From contig CM031614.1 of NCBI GenBank assembly GCA_018398815.1, positions 46,968,878-47,032,877 on the forward strand: a DNA stretch of 64,000 nt, written 5' to 3'. Numbering within the stretch: the stretch's first letter is position 1; every line of letters starts with the position of its first letter. This document shows, one piece after another, positions 45,652 through 56,299 of the stretch. The stretch is from Conus ventricosus. Taxonomy: Eukaryota > Mollusca > Gastropoda > Neogastropoda > Conidae. Made by a program: the position numbers and the translations under genes. Under the pieces are notes generated by a model, which saw only the letters and a program-made list of their open reading frames with translations, was not told the DNA's origin and ran no database searches.

Positions 45652-46212
45652 ATTATGAAAGAGTTATACACTCCACTACAGAAAATAGAAAAAAGCGAGA
45701 CACTCTCTGGAACATACATCTAAATCAGTCTCTGAAGTCTTTAAAAGGAATTTTGTTCTTGTTTACTGAAGAAACAACTCCTTTTCATAGAGAATCAGAA
45801 GCGTTTTATAATCCAAAAATTGAGAAGGTTGCCTGTGTAATAAATGGCAAGTCTGATCAGTTGTATTCGGGGCGGGGACTTTTACCCCACCAACACTTCG
45901 ATGAAATAAGAAAGTTGTTCGCTGGAGGTAGTTAAAGGGATCCTACAGTTGATCGTGTATGTAAAAAACTTCGCCTTTATGATGTAAGAATAGAAGACTA
46001 CTTAATAACCAAATATGGGCTGTGGCTGAATTTTAGATCTACATTTGACAACAGATTGTTTGGAAGTGGAGAAAGGATAGGGCAAGATGGTATAAAAATA
46101 AATATTCACAAGAAAGCAGACGGAAACGCCCCAATAAAAATGCATGTTTTTATAGTTTGTGATGCTCAGTTTAAACATTGAAGAAAACAGGCTAAAAGAC
46201 GTGGCTTATTAA
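45652..46212 (+). pseudogene. MCP: Major capsid protein, 3' half (split by DIRS)
   Basis: Second part of the Polinton MCP. It has segments such as FYNPKIEKVACVINGKSDQL (about 45807-45866), a DEIRKLFAGG element, a RLFGSGERIGQDGI-like element near 46050-46090, and an ending VCDAQ...ENRLKDVAY before TAA 46210-46212. It carries several indels, at about 45770, 45935, 45970 and 46170. A few are corrected in the copy at 60995-61552 and vice versa, so part of the damage is sequencing error. No start codon of its own is expected. Confidence 0.75.
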
Positions 46213-46242
46213 AATGTAGAAGAAATAACCTATTAAAAACAG

Positions 46243-46836
46243 ATGGATAGTTTGAAGTTTCTGCCCAAAGATCCGCACTGTTCTCTTATCTGCGGGATTA
46301 CGGGGTGTGGGAAAACTGTCTTCGTACTTGATTTGTTACAAACAATATACAGGTTTCATTACGAGCACATTGTTATATTCTGCACAACCATTAAGCACAA
46401 CAAGTCTTACAAAGAAAAAGTTTATTTGGACAGACGAGAATATATTTTAGTTGATCCTAGCGACAAACTGAGCGACTGTTTAGAACATTACTATAGACTA
46501 TTGAGGGAACTGAACCCACTGTTTATTATTGATGACTGTTCAGCTGAACAAGACATTGTTAAAAAAAGAAAAGCTCTGTCAAAGCTAGCCTTTAGTTTCT
46601 GTGTGGCTCTTAACTCAAAAATATAATGCTCTCTTAAAAGACTTTCGATCGCAGTTAAAATCGGTTGTATATTTTACACTAAGGACAAAGATAGTTTTGA
46701 AGAATGTTTAAGTGAAAATTATATAATAAGGGACAAAGATGAGTTAAAAAAAATAAAACAGCAGTTAGAAAAATCTAAGCACGCTAAGCTATGCTTGCGG
46801 ACTGACCCCCCAGTTCAATACGTTTGTTTATTGTAG
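46243..46836 (+). pseudogene. FtsK/HerA-type (A32-like) packaging ATPase, copy 3
   Basis: 128-codon clean frame from 46243: Walker A GITGCGKT (residues 18-25) and Walker B with PLFIIDD (about residue 95). It pumps the genome into capsids in Polinton-like viruses. The frame stops at 46626 because, after LSKLAFS, about 15 bases including the Ser-Gly-Arg-His codons found in copies 1 and 2 are missing. Coding then resumes in another frame (WLLTQKYNALLKD) to the TAG at 46834-46836. The lesion is shared with 61584-62192. Confidence 0.8.
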
Positions 46837-46896
46837 ATTGTTTATTATTGATTGCTTATAACAATTTGTTTATTATAATTTTAATATTAAAAAAGA

Positions 46897-47682
46897 ATGT
46901 CTCGAGGGCCAGAATCAAAAGCGCAGCTAGCTCCTAAATGTGTTGCAGTAGAGCTAAAAGACTTAGCGGACACAGCCGAGTTTGATCTGATAGGGGTGAT
47001 AGGAAATGTTTATGGATTTGAATACAGATGATGGGGTTTACAAACGAACAGAAATTGAAGACAAAAAACGACAGCAATATCCTAAACTAGAACAAATAAG
47101 AAATCTAGAAACAACTGATTACGGCAAATATGAATACAGGCTTTATAGACAAGACAATAACTGGGTCTTGCGTCCTGAAATAAACTGGGATTTTAAATTG
47201 ACTTGCGAAGCCCCAATGTATACTTTGATAAAAAACAAAATTTTAGAAATGCTTTGACTGCAGGCCCCTTTCTTACTAGTCTTGTTCCAGGAACACGACA
47301 GAAAAAGCAGATTGTAATAGATACATATAAACGCGAATATGTGTTGAGCAGAAAGAAGACCTTAGTTGAAGTGGGGATGACACAGTAACCCTAGAATTTA
47401 TTCCAAAACCGCCAATGCCTAACACTGCTACTTTGATTTTTGTTTTATTAATTACTCCAGGGGAGTCTAATTCTAGTTTTCCAGAACATGTGTTAGCGCG
47501 GGGAGTACAATTATCCTCTGAAACTTGGATGGTCTCTTAAGCTCAGTATTGCCATTACTAAAAACGGAGATGAAATAAACACTTTCTCATCATCTGACAA
47601 GGTTACTGTGAATGCTGACAAAGACAAACTAACAGTACTCGACTTCATTTTCATTAAGTATGTTGATTTTATTGCTTTTTAC
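46897..47682 (+). pseudogene. Penton-like candidate, 3'-truncated, copy 3
   Basis: Starts MSRGPESKAQ and continues through frameshifts (one near 47000, others near 47210, 47375 and 47460) to KLTVLDFIFIKYVDFIAF, where host-like sequence takes over at about 47683. The last 14 or so codons seen in copy 1 are gone. A minor capsid role is inferred from gene order. Confidence 0.45.
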
Positions 47683-47921
47683 CAGGCATGGTACTGAAGG
47701 AAAATCATTTTTCCCTGAAAATGTTTGGGGTCCAGGGGCGGTGCCCCTGGCGGGGTCAAAGGGCAGAGCCCCTTGCTGAAGGTTTTTCAGCAATTCTAGC
47801 CTGTAAAAAAGCCTCTCCTTGAACTAATTTCAGTTCTTCATACTAAGCAATTTCTGCCACAAAATAAGCTCTCCTAGATCACTTTACAGTCTTCCTTAAC
47901 CCAATTTTAAACCCAATAGTC
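47683..47921. repeat. Repeat-like right flank of the truncated Polinton
   Basis: Contains a perfect 8-bp-stem hairpin CCAGGGGC-GGT-GCCCCTGG (47732-47750) and a second short GC-rich hairpin GGGC-AGA-GCCC. The same sequence follows the same truncation point at 63044. GC-rich motifs of this kind recur in many genomes, so this is probably the end of another repeat. Confidence 0.55.
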
Positions 47922-48921
47922 NNNNNNNNNNNNNNNNNNNNNNNNNNNNNNNNNNNNNNNNNNNNNNNNNNNNNNNNNNNNNNNNNNNNNNNNNNNNNNN
48001 NNNNNNNNNNNNNNNNNNNNNNNNNNNNNNNNNNNNNNNNNNNNNNNNNNNNNNNNNNNNNNNNNNNNNNNNNNNNNNNNNNNNNNNNNNNNNNNNNNNN
48101 NNNNNNNNNNNNNNNNNNNNNNNNNNNNNNNNNNNNNNNNNNNNNNNNNNNNNNNNNNNNNNNNNNNNNNNNNNNNNNNNNNNNNNNNNNNNNNNNNNNN
48201 NNNNNNNNNNNNNNNNNNNNNNNNNNNNNNNNNNNNNNNNNNNNNNNNNNNNNNNNNNNNNNNNNNNNNNNNNNNNNNNNNNNNNNNNNNNNNNNNNNNN
48301 NNNNNNNNNNNNNNNNNNNNNNNNNNNNNNNNNNNNNNNNNNNNNNNNNNNNNNNNNNNNNNNNNNNNNNNNNNNNNNNNNNNNNNNNNNNNNNNNNNNN
48401 NNNNNNNNNNNNNNNNNNNNNNNNNNNNNNNNNNNNNNNNNNNNNNNNNNNNNNNNNNNNNNNNNNNNNNNNNNNNNNNNNNNNNNNNNNNNNNNNNNNN
48501 NNNNNNNNNNNNNNNNNNNNNNNNNNNNNNNNNNNNNNNNNNNNNNNNNNNNNNNNNNNNNNNNNNNNNNNNNNNNNNNNNNNNNNNNNNNNNNNNNNNN
48601 NNNNNNNNNNNNNNNNNNNNNNNNNNNNNNNNNNNNNNNNNNNNNNNNNNNNNNNNNNNNNNNNNNNNNNNNNNNNNNNNNNNNNNNNNNNNNNNNNNNN
48701 NNNNNNNNNNNNNNNNNNNNNNNNNNNNNNNNNNNNNNNNNNNNNNNNNNNNNNNNNNNNNNNNNNNNNNNNNNNNNNNNNNNNNNNNNNNNNNNNNNNN
48801 NNNNNNNNNNNNNNNNNNNNNNNNNNNNNNNNNNNNNNNNNNNNNNNNNNNNNNNNNNNNNNNNNNNNNNNNNNNNNNNNNNNNNNNNNNNNNNNNNNNN
48901 NNNNNNNNNNNNNNNNNNNNN
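47922..48921. other. Assembly gap of 1000 N
   Basis: Exactly 1000 N, a scaffolding convention and not a measured size. The contig to the right restarts in sequence already present at about 33.9 kb. Confidence 1.
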
Positions 48922-48971
48922 TGAGTTTAATTTATGCAGTGCTTTTGTGTTTAGTTATTCAACCTTGCAAA

Positions 48972-49232
48972 ATGCTTGTTAGGAAAAACCGCCCAACATG
49001 GAAGATAGAAGATTCGCCAAAACTAGTTGCAACTTTATTTTTAGCTTTAACAACAAAAGATTATTTGATTAAAAAGCACATAGACAGCCTTTCGTATTAT
49101 GATTATTTAATTATTTTTTTAGTTAATAAAAAGATGAGTGAAAAAAAGATTATCAATACGATTTACCATTCTGCTGTAATTAGCAGTCTTAGTATAGGCT
49201 ATAGTGTGTTAGCAAAAAACATGTTTAAATGA
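48972..49232 (+). CDS. Small Polinton protein with hydrophobic segments (intact)
   Basis: 86 codons starting MLVRKNRPTWKIEDSPKLVA. A first hydrophobic segment (VATLFLALTT), a second (YYDYLIIFLVNK) and a third weaker one near the C-terminus (SSLSIGYSVLAKNMFK) suggest a small membrane protein. Homologues are at 18592 and 33959. The function is unknown. The frame is open further upstream, but this is the first ATG in frame. Confidence 0.5.
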   Translation: MLVRKNRPTWKIEDSPKLVATLFLALTTKDYLIKKHIDSLSYYDYLIIFLVNKKMSEKKIINTIYHSAVISSLSIGYSVLAKNMFK

Positions 49233-49392
49233 GGCCGGCCGACCTAGGAAGGTTAGACATTGAGGATGTTTAAGGTTATGTTGTAATTACTGCAGGGATT
49301 GCGTAAAAAGACTTTCTTGTTACACAGGGATTACCCCAGAAAATATTAGTTCATAGAAAGATTAATTCTATAAAATATTGATTTATAAAAAG

Positions 49393-49762
49393 ATGTCTAG
49401 ATTGGTTCTGATGGTGGGAGGAGCTATTGTTAATGCATTGGCCTTCTCCGGCAGCAATTATATGTTTAGTAAATTGCAGTCCGATGAAGAGAGAGAACGC
49501 ATAACAAGGCAATAGAAGATTTAGCTAAGGAAAGAGACGCTTATGAGAAAAGACGAATTGCTCACTTAGACTTTATTAATAAAAAGTTAAGAGAACAGGG
49601 TATGCAGAGCACACATTTACAGACGTTGATGACGCAATGAATGAGTATTACTTAGTGACAGGAAAGAAGTTTCTAACATCGCCACCGCCAGAACTGTCTG
49701 ACTTTTATGAGCCATCTGAGGAACAGAAGACAGCAGAGATAGCTTTTTTGCAGTTGGCATGA
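49393..49762 (+). pseudogene. Conserved small Polinton protein upstream of integrase
   Basis: Starts MSRLVLMVGGAIVNALAFSG, a hydrophobic Gly/Ala-rich N-terminus. A charged helix (DEERER, DAYEKRRIAHLDF), a TFTDVDDAMNEYYLVTGKKF segment and the C-terminal PELSDFYEPSEEQK follow. I recognise this combination from Polintons of other invertebrates, always near the integrase, without a known function. The length of 370 bases is not a multiple of three, so at least one frameshift is present. Confidence 0.55.
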
Positions 49763-49827
49763 CCTCAGTACTATCTGTTGCTCACTTCCTGTGTAAAATA
49801 AACGCATTTAAAATACAGCCCTTTCTT

Positions 49828-50809
49828 ATGGATAAAATATATTATTCTCCTAATGGGTATTGGAAAGGAAAGACTGCTATTGAAAAACTGAGTAAAGCTG
49901 CTAGAGTGTCTGAATCAGATGCGAAAGACTGGCTTTCAAAACAGGCAATTTGGCAAATATAATCTGCCTGCCCCAAAAAGAATAATAAGGCCTAAATTTG
50001 TTAACTCAGTTCCTAATGACACCACCAGATGGACTTGCTGTATCTTCCACATGATAAAGTTAGAAGAAAAAGTTTAAGTATGCTCTGACAGTTGTTGACA
50101 TGGCTTCAGGATACAAAGACGCTGAACCTTTAACGGATAAAAGCTCAACTGCTGTGGCTGTGGCTTTACAACAAATATACATGCGAGGCCCATTAAAGTA
50201 TCCAAGGATGATTCAGGTTGATGATGGAAAAGAGTTTAAAGGATCTGTAAACCAGCTGTTTTTAAAACATCATGTTACAGTTAGGAGAGGGATCCCATGC
50301 AACCATCGATCACAAGCCCTAGTAGAAAACTTTAATAAGAATCTTGCTGAACGCCTGTTTACCTATCAATATCACAGAGAAATTATGGACAGAGAACGCA
50401 ACACAGAATGGGTTAGAAGATTGCCCGCAGTCTTACGCGTCATGAACAATGAAGAATTTAAAGCAACAGGCCTTAAACCAGTAAACGCGATCAAATTAAA
50501 AAAAAATTAGCATTACTGAAGATGTGCAGGGGACTCAAAAACTCTTGCCGTTTGGACTAAAAGTAAGATACTTGTATGCTCCTGCAGAGGCAGAAGGTGA
50601 TGTTAGAATTAGAGCTACAGATCCTATATAGCGTTAGATGTATATGAAGTTGAAGAATCATGAAAAACCCCTCCGTATATTATTTAAGAGATACTCTCTC
50701 TTCTAGCGATGCTACTTCTGACGTCTAAAAAAAGGGCCTGCCCCTAAAAGATCGTTTTGTTCGTGAAGAGCTGCAAGTTGTCCCTCAAACACAGAGATTA
50801 ACAAAATAA
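49828..50809 (+). pseudogene. INT: Retroviral-type integrase (best copy)
   Basis: Opens MDKIYYSPNGYWKGKTAIEK, an N-terminal helical region with WLSKQAIWQIY. The catalytic core has Asp in TVVDMASGYK, Asp in MIQVDDGKEFKG and Glu in SQALVENFNKN, 34 residues apart, the spacing usual in Polinton integrases. The C-terminal domain shows KVRYLYAPAEAEGDVRIRA and a YEVEES element, and ends at TAA 50807-50809. Frameshifts near 49960-50090 and after 50510 break the frame. The family inserts the linear element through its terminal repeats. Confidence 0.85.
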
Positions 50810-50840
50810 ACTAGTATTTGCTAAACTTTATTTTTTTGGC

Positions 50841-51392
50841 CTATTTTGGGTTTAACTGATCATTAGTTTTTTTTTCATGTTCTGTTAATTGCCATCAGTG
50901 TCTACCTGTCGTGAGTAAAATTCTATTCACCACTCTTTTTGAGTTTCAATTTTTTTTCTGATATAATCCTCACCATCAGCCATAAGCTTCCGAAATACTT
51001 TCGTCTTTTAATTTTTACAGTACAGTAATATTTGCTATTCTTTAATCTTTTAATGAACAAAGTTTTGCTGATGCTTATGTCAAACAATAGCATTGTGCTT
51101 TTGTAATTTAGGAAGTTAATTTTTAAAACAGCACTTACAATCAAAGAAATGGGCGCCTAAACAAAACCCGAGGCCCCTAATGCTAAAGAGGCTGGCGCCC
51201 CACCCCCAGTAGCTAAAAGAGCAACACTAGACCCAGCACTTTCGTAGCTACAGCTGATGAGCAGAAATTTTACATAGAAAGAGTATTTAAGCTTTAGCAT
51301 ATTTCTTTCTAGTAACCCTATCTTATCCAAGTCGTTTTCTATTTTTTTTTGAAGTTCAGTTATTTGCTTTAATCTAAAAGCTGAACCTCCAT
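50841..51392 (-). pseudogene. Hydrophobic-hairpin protein, inverted copy
   Basis: Convergent with the integrase, with only 31 bases between stop codons. On the minus strand it starts at 51392 (KNGGSAF context), has a charged helix, a Gly/Ala-rich segment (VALLATGGGAPASLALGA) and a charged C-terminus ending at TAG 50841-50843. Upstream of it (51393-51490) lie the last codons of the penton-like gene, inverted too. Same gene as 11600-12144, at perhaps 85-90 percent by eye. Confidence 0.6.
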
Positions 51393-51493
51393 TTTTAATT
51401 AAGATTATTTTTAAAATTAATCTTGTACATATCTTCTTATTAATCCCTTTTGGCAGCACTTTCATTAAAAAAAGTAAAACGCAATAAATTTAA

Positions 51494-52740
51494 CATACTT
51501 TATTTCACTAAAAATTAAACCAGCAGCTAGCACTCCTAACGTCCACAGATGGTCAGCCTATAACCAGCCCCTTACCCATAGTAGACAAAACCCAATAACA
51601 CACTGCCTATTATGCCAGGCAAGGAGATCAAGCGCTTTGGCTGCTAACTCTTTAATAATTTGCTAGATGAGTAATTGGGTTTTTTTCTAATCAACTTTTA
51701 CAGGCTGAGGTGTTGGAGGCGCTACTAGCCTTGCAGGTGCGCCACCTGTTTTAAAAAATAAACGGTGTAGAGATAGCAAACCCAACAGCTGTTAATATTT
51801 CTAACTATTGTAATCCTTGTTCCCTGAACAGGTCCTTATTCTTTCAGCTAGCGTAGTGTTTTCATAAAGTATTCTGTTTATAGTTTTCTCTTATTCTGCT
51901 TGTTTGTTGATGTAGCTGCGCTCTGTTAGTAGGGCAGCACTTCTAACCTGCCGCCCTTTGTAGCCTTAAATCTTGTATTTTCGCTGTATTCTAAAATTTT
52001 TCTTCTCGCTCTAAATTGTTATCATCTGCATCACGAGTTTATTTTTTTCTCTTCTATCTCTCTTTCTAGCTCACAAGTTTTGCCAATTGTTTTCTAATTC
52101 ACCCCTTAAGCCCCAGGATTTCACGCATAGGCAATGGGGAATCACCCAAATTGTTTCTATTGTTTTTCTGACTGTTTCCTCACTAAAACTAGTCTCAATT
52201 TCTGTTGCTGCATCATTTATTCTTGGCCCTAAATCTTGAAAAGGGGTCATTTCTATTTCAGATCGTGTTGGCAACTCTTGCCCAAAGTTCTGTAAAAGAC
52301 TAACAGCCTCAGGCCTTAAATTTAAAATGTTTAATCGTCTTTGGTCGGCAACAGGAATCCTCTGTCTAATTGTGCTTATTTTTTAAAAACTTAGTTGGTC
52401 TGGCTTTGCAGTAACTCTTACAAAATTTCCTCCGCTAGTTCTTATATACAGATGGTTGCTTTTATCTATCTTAAAATCAAAAGGACTATGGCCTTCTGGC
52501 GGCTCTAGCCCTAAGCTTATGTAAAATGAGTTAATTCTATTTTGCTAATAGTTCTGCACGAGATGCGCTAACTGAAGGGGGTGTTTCTGCTTCTTCTAAT
52601 GAAGGGATTGAAGAACCTTCTGCTGCTCTTTCAAGTTCTTCGCGCAATGAGGACCTAATTCTGTTTCATCTTCTTCAAATGAAGGGCCCGGCAGATCTCT
52701 TCTTCTTCAGAAGGATCGGCGAGTCAAAATCTTCATCCAT
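51494..52740 (-). pseudogene. Conserved Polinton membrane-type protein, copy 4
   Basis: Counterpart of 36309-37563, with the same start and domain order. It carries its own set of single-base indels, for example around 51660, 52380 and 52680. Confidence 0.5.
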
Positions 52741-52778
52741 ATTTTTTTTTATTTATATTCTTTTTTGTTTTATAAAAA

Positions 52779-53486
52779 ATGAACTCATACGGTTGTGACC
52801 TCGATCCATACAGAAAAGAGAAGGAACCCCACGGCGTAAAAGGTATAAGGCAGACTGTAATTAGTGTAAATAGCTCATCAACAGTTCAGCCTGAACAAAT
52901 TTTAATAGTTAAGTTCCCTGATCTTGGCGCTGGCGATTTTATAATGCCAGGCACTGCTAAAACTATCATTCAAAATAGATTTTACATCGACAGATCCTAA
53001 TGCTACTGTTGTTGCTAATTTGGGCGGGGGCAATTGTTAAACATATAACAATTAAACTGGAGGTAGTGAAGTCTTGTACTAGGCAGGCAGACATTTTTGC
53101 CCTCTATTCAGACCTATGGCTGCCTAAAAAAGAAAGGAAAGAGAAAGTTTATCAGGGAATACAAGGCACAAACATCTCAAGCACAGGCTTTAAGCGGAGA
53201 TGCAAAGGATGATGAAAAAGATGAGGCAGTAGCAGAAGCATTTGCAACAATTCTGCATCCCTCTAGATTTGAACTGCTAAAGACGCATATGCCAAAATTT
53301 TACCAAGGCGCACAAAAAAGAAAAACTTACTTATGCACTGACATTTAACCCTAGCGATTCGGTCGTTCTGTCTGAAGACCCTAAAGCTAAATACACAGTC
53401 ATGCATTTCTCTTGAGTTTGATGTTGTTACTAACCCCGAACTGGCCAGAACAATCTTAACCCAGTATAAAAATAAAACAGTTATTT
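52779..53486 (+). pseudogene. MCP: Major capsid protein, 5' half, copy 4
   Basis: Starts MNSYGCDLDPYRKEKEPHGV with the N-terminal 60 codons in one frame, better than in copy 3. It then carries frameshifts near 52980, 53060 and 53180-53300. It ends at the left terminus of the second DIRS copy. Confidence 0.7.
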
Positions 53487-54257
53487 AATTACACATACTA
53501 TACCGTGGCTCACTAATTGCAATAAGCGGCAGCAATTTGCTATCCCTGCCTCGTATACATAAAGTCCGTACGGACAACAAAACCCTTAAAAGGGGCCCTC
53601 GTGCCTTGCGCAGCTCAGAACCATCCTCTTTTCTTCGGCAGCCATTTTCCCGTTAAGCCGCGTGTACACGAGCAGCTAAGTATTTTTTTACTTTCTCCGC
53701 AACGATCGATTGTTGTTGCTGTTCTTTGGTGTCCTTGTTTAAATGTTTTCATTTAAGGGAGAAACGTACATGAAGCGATTGGGTGGTAAGGCGAGAGTTA
53801 GGAAGGTTTCATCTTTCGTTTCCCTGCATCTCGCCGGCAGGCTCTTTGTCTCTAGCCCCGCCAAAACCTCCTCTCCCTTCAGCGCACTTTCTCCCAAGAG
53901 TTTCACTTAAACTCACTGCGTTCTGTTGTTGTGACAGCGAGCTCTTTCTCGCAACCCAAAATTTTTGTGACGGTGATCGGCTCAGCTGGGGTTCTGTCGA
54001 TCCCGTCCCCTTGTCCCCTAAGGGCAATGGGACTCAGCTGGGGTTCTGTCGATCCCGTTCCTTTGTCCCGAAAACGGCGAGCGACTCAGCTGCGGTTCTG
54101 TCGTTCCCGTGACGCATCTTGTGTTCAGTTCAGCGCGGTTTTACTGCACACAGTTCGGTTTCCATGGCAGAACCGAAGATGCATGAGCCCTCTACGAAGG
54201 CTCCGGGAGGGGGCAATGAGTAGCTTCTCGTCTACCTCCCCCCTCGCTCGGTAGGCG

Positions 54258-56170
54258 ATGCAAGGGAAGCAACTTCCTCTCAGGGGCTTGAATCTCGTTC
54301 GGCCCCCGGTTGTTTCCCCTTCCCCCACCTCATGTGCCCTGCCTCTTTCTTTTGGGCGAACACTTGGGTTCGCCCTCTTTTCCGAGCGCCCCTCAGGGAC
54401 CGGCGCATTAGGCCCCCCATTTACTGGGTTGGGCCAGCAGCCCACCCTCAGCCCCCCCCCCCCCCCCCCCCCCAATCGGGGGGTCAGGCCCTTTGCCTTG
54501 GGCGCCATGGGCCCATGGCAATATCCCCCGACCATGGGCTTTCCACAGCCCCCTGCTCCGGGGCTTCCGGGTGGCCGGGTTTATGCCCAGCCCTCCACCA
54601 GTGCAGGCCTCCTTCTCCCAGGCCCCCTCGGCCCACCCAGTGACGGATCCCTCCCCCGGGTGTCTGGGGAATCAGCCATCCCAGGCCACCCTGGGCTTTC
54701 GCCGCGCACCGCTTCGCCAAGGGCGGCCACCCCCTCAGTCTGTGGATCCGACCTTGGGGATTCTGAGTCAGAGGAAGAGGGCCAGTCCCCCCGGGTTTTC
54801 TTATTCCTTCCAGACTCGGTGGCCTTTCTGGCCCCCTTGTCCCGGAGGCGGTTTTCATCCTCTCAGGAGGTCGGAGCCCCCTGCCCTTCGGCAGCGGGAA
54901 CTCGCCCTGGGATCTCGCCCATTGGCAGCTATGCCCTCCTCTCTGCTAAGGAGTCGGTCATGGTGGCCGACTGCATGAGGAGGGCCAAATAAGAGTCAGG
55001 GGCACGGAGGCACGGGAATCATGCCGGGTTCTGTCCCTGATTTTCCGGGTTTGCGCTGGCGTGCGGGAAGCTCCATAAGCCAGAGAGGCTTCCATTTGCC
55101 AAGAAGGCCTTCTTGGCAAATGATACTATCCCGGAAGCCACTCCCCCCCTCTCCCAGGAGGACCTCCTCCTGGTCAGGAGAGGTCGAAATCACACGCTAG
55201 GCAGGTGTCCCTTTCAGACGCTGCCTTGCCGAGTGGGAAGAGTCTGCGGGAGGGTTTGGAGGCCATCTCAGTCATCACGGCTGTTCAAGCAAGTTACTTA
55301 GTTTGAGTCTCAGGGGAGTTTACAGCTGCAGAGACCAAGCCGTGAATGCAGGTGAGGGAAAGGAATGTTTTCTGCAGGCCGCTCCCCACCAGCCAGCTAA
55401 CCGCACTGTATTCGGCCAACGAAGTCATCTGTTCATAGCGGTCTGGCAGCAATGCGTTCGGCAAGGTTGAGCGGCCATTACAAATGGGGCTGTAGGTTTG
55501 ATAATTAGTTTTGTCATGAAAAAAATGTAATATATCTGCACTATTGAGATGACTGAATTGGCGAATTCCAACAATTCTTTTAATACCAAACTCGACGGGT
55601 TTTTTTTCTTGTAGATAACATAGATGCCGCAAAAAAGCTTGTACGCAAGTGGTTCCCGGGAATTTTTAGAACAATGACAAACAAACACAATATTGTGCAA
55701 AAATGACGTCATCACTTTTTGGGGAAATTAATTTCCATAGTTAAGTAGTACACAAGTTTGATACAGCCCTGCTCAACTACAGCAACAAAAATATTGGATT
55801 ACAAATGTGTAAAGCCTTGTTTGTTTTGCCCTTTCACTAAGTGTCTCAATAAGGACGGGAAAAGTAAAGCTGTGTCATGGATTCCTTCCTAGGGGGACTA
55901 GGTCTGCCCTTAAGGATCCTGATTCAGATTCCCTTTACCATCCGCCAGTCCGCGGACCAGCGGCAGTGGTAGCCTGTATTCAGTCAATGGCTGAAGGGCT
56001 TAAGTATTCGGCTGGGGCCTTCGCTAGGCTCCATCAGAACTCGGTACTAGCGAGGAGAGATGCTGTCCTTTTGGCAAACTTCTGTGGCCCGCTCTGCCTC
56101 TGCCCGCGCCTCCCTCAGAGCCTTGCCAGTCAAGTCAGGGTCTCTGTTCGGGAATCACGTACAGGCTACC
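54258..56170 (+). pseudogene. gag: DIRS gag-like region, second copy
   Basis: Counterpart of 39067-40960. A 244-codon frame at 54258-54992 spans much of the Pro/Ser-rich part. The helical C-terminal part resumes at about 55890-56170, after an AT-rich interval 55490-55880 that may be an intron or an insertion. Confidence 0.5.
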
Positions 56171-56299
56171 ATTTAAAAGCCAGGCCGAGATTAGGCGTGA
56201 CCTCGCCTTTCAATCAGGCCCCCCTCCCCCCCCCCCCGGTTCAAAACGCAAGGCGCCAGCGCCTTTCTCATCACCGGGTCCCTCTCAACCCAAGGGACG

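Larger units (their letters stand above)
36309..47682 (+). mobile_element. Partial Polinton copy 3, interrupted by DIRS and hAT elements
   Basis: Contains the minus-strand membrane-type gene, MCP, ATPase and a truncated penton-like gene. The left junction joins the tail of the membrane-type gene (TTTATTTCACTAAAAA) to an inverted penton fragment. The right junction lies inside the penton-like gene. It lacks polymerase B. Base quality is clearly better than at 4.7-36 kb. Confidence 0.8.
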
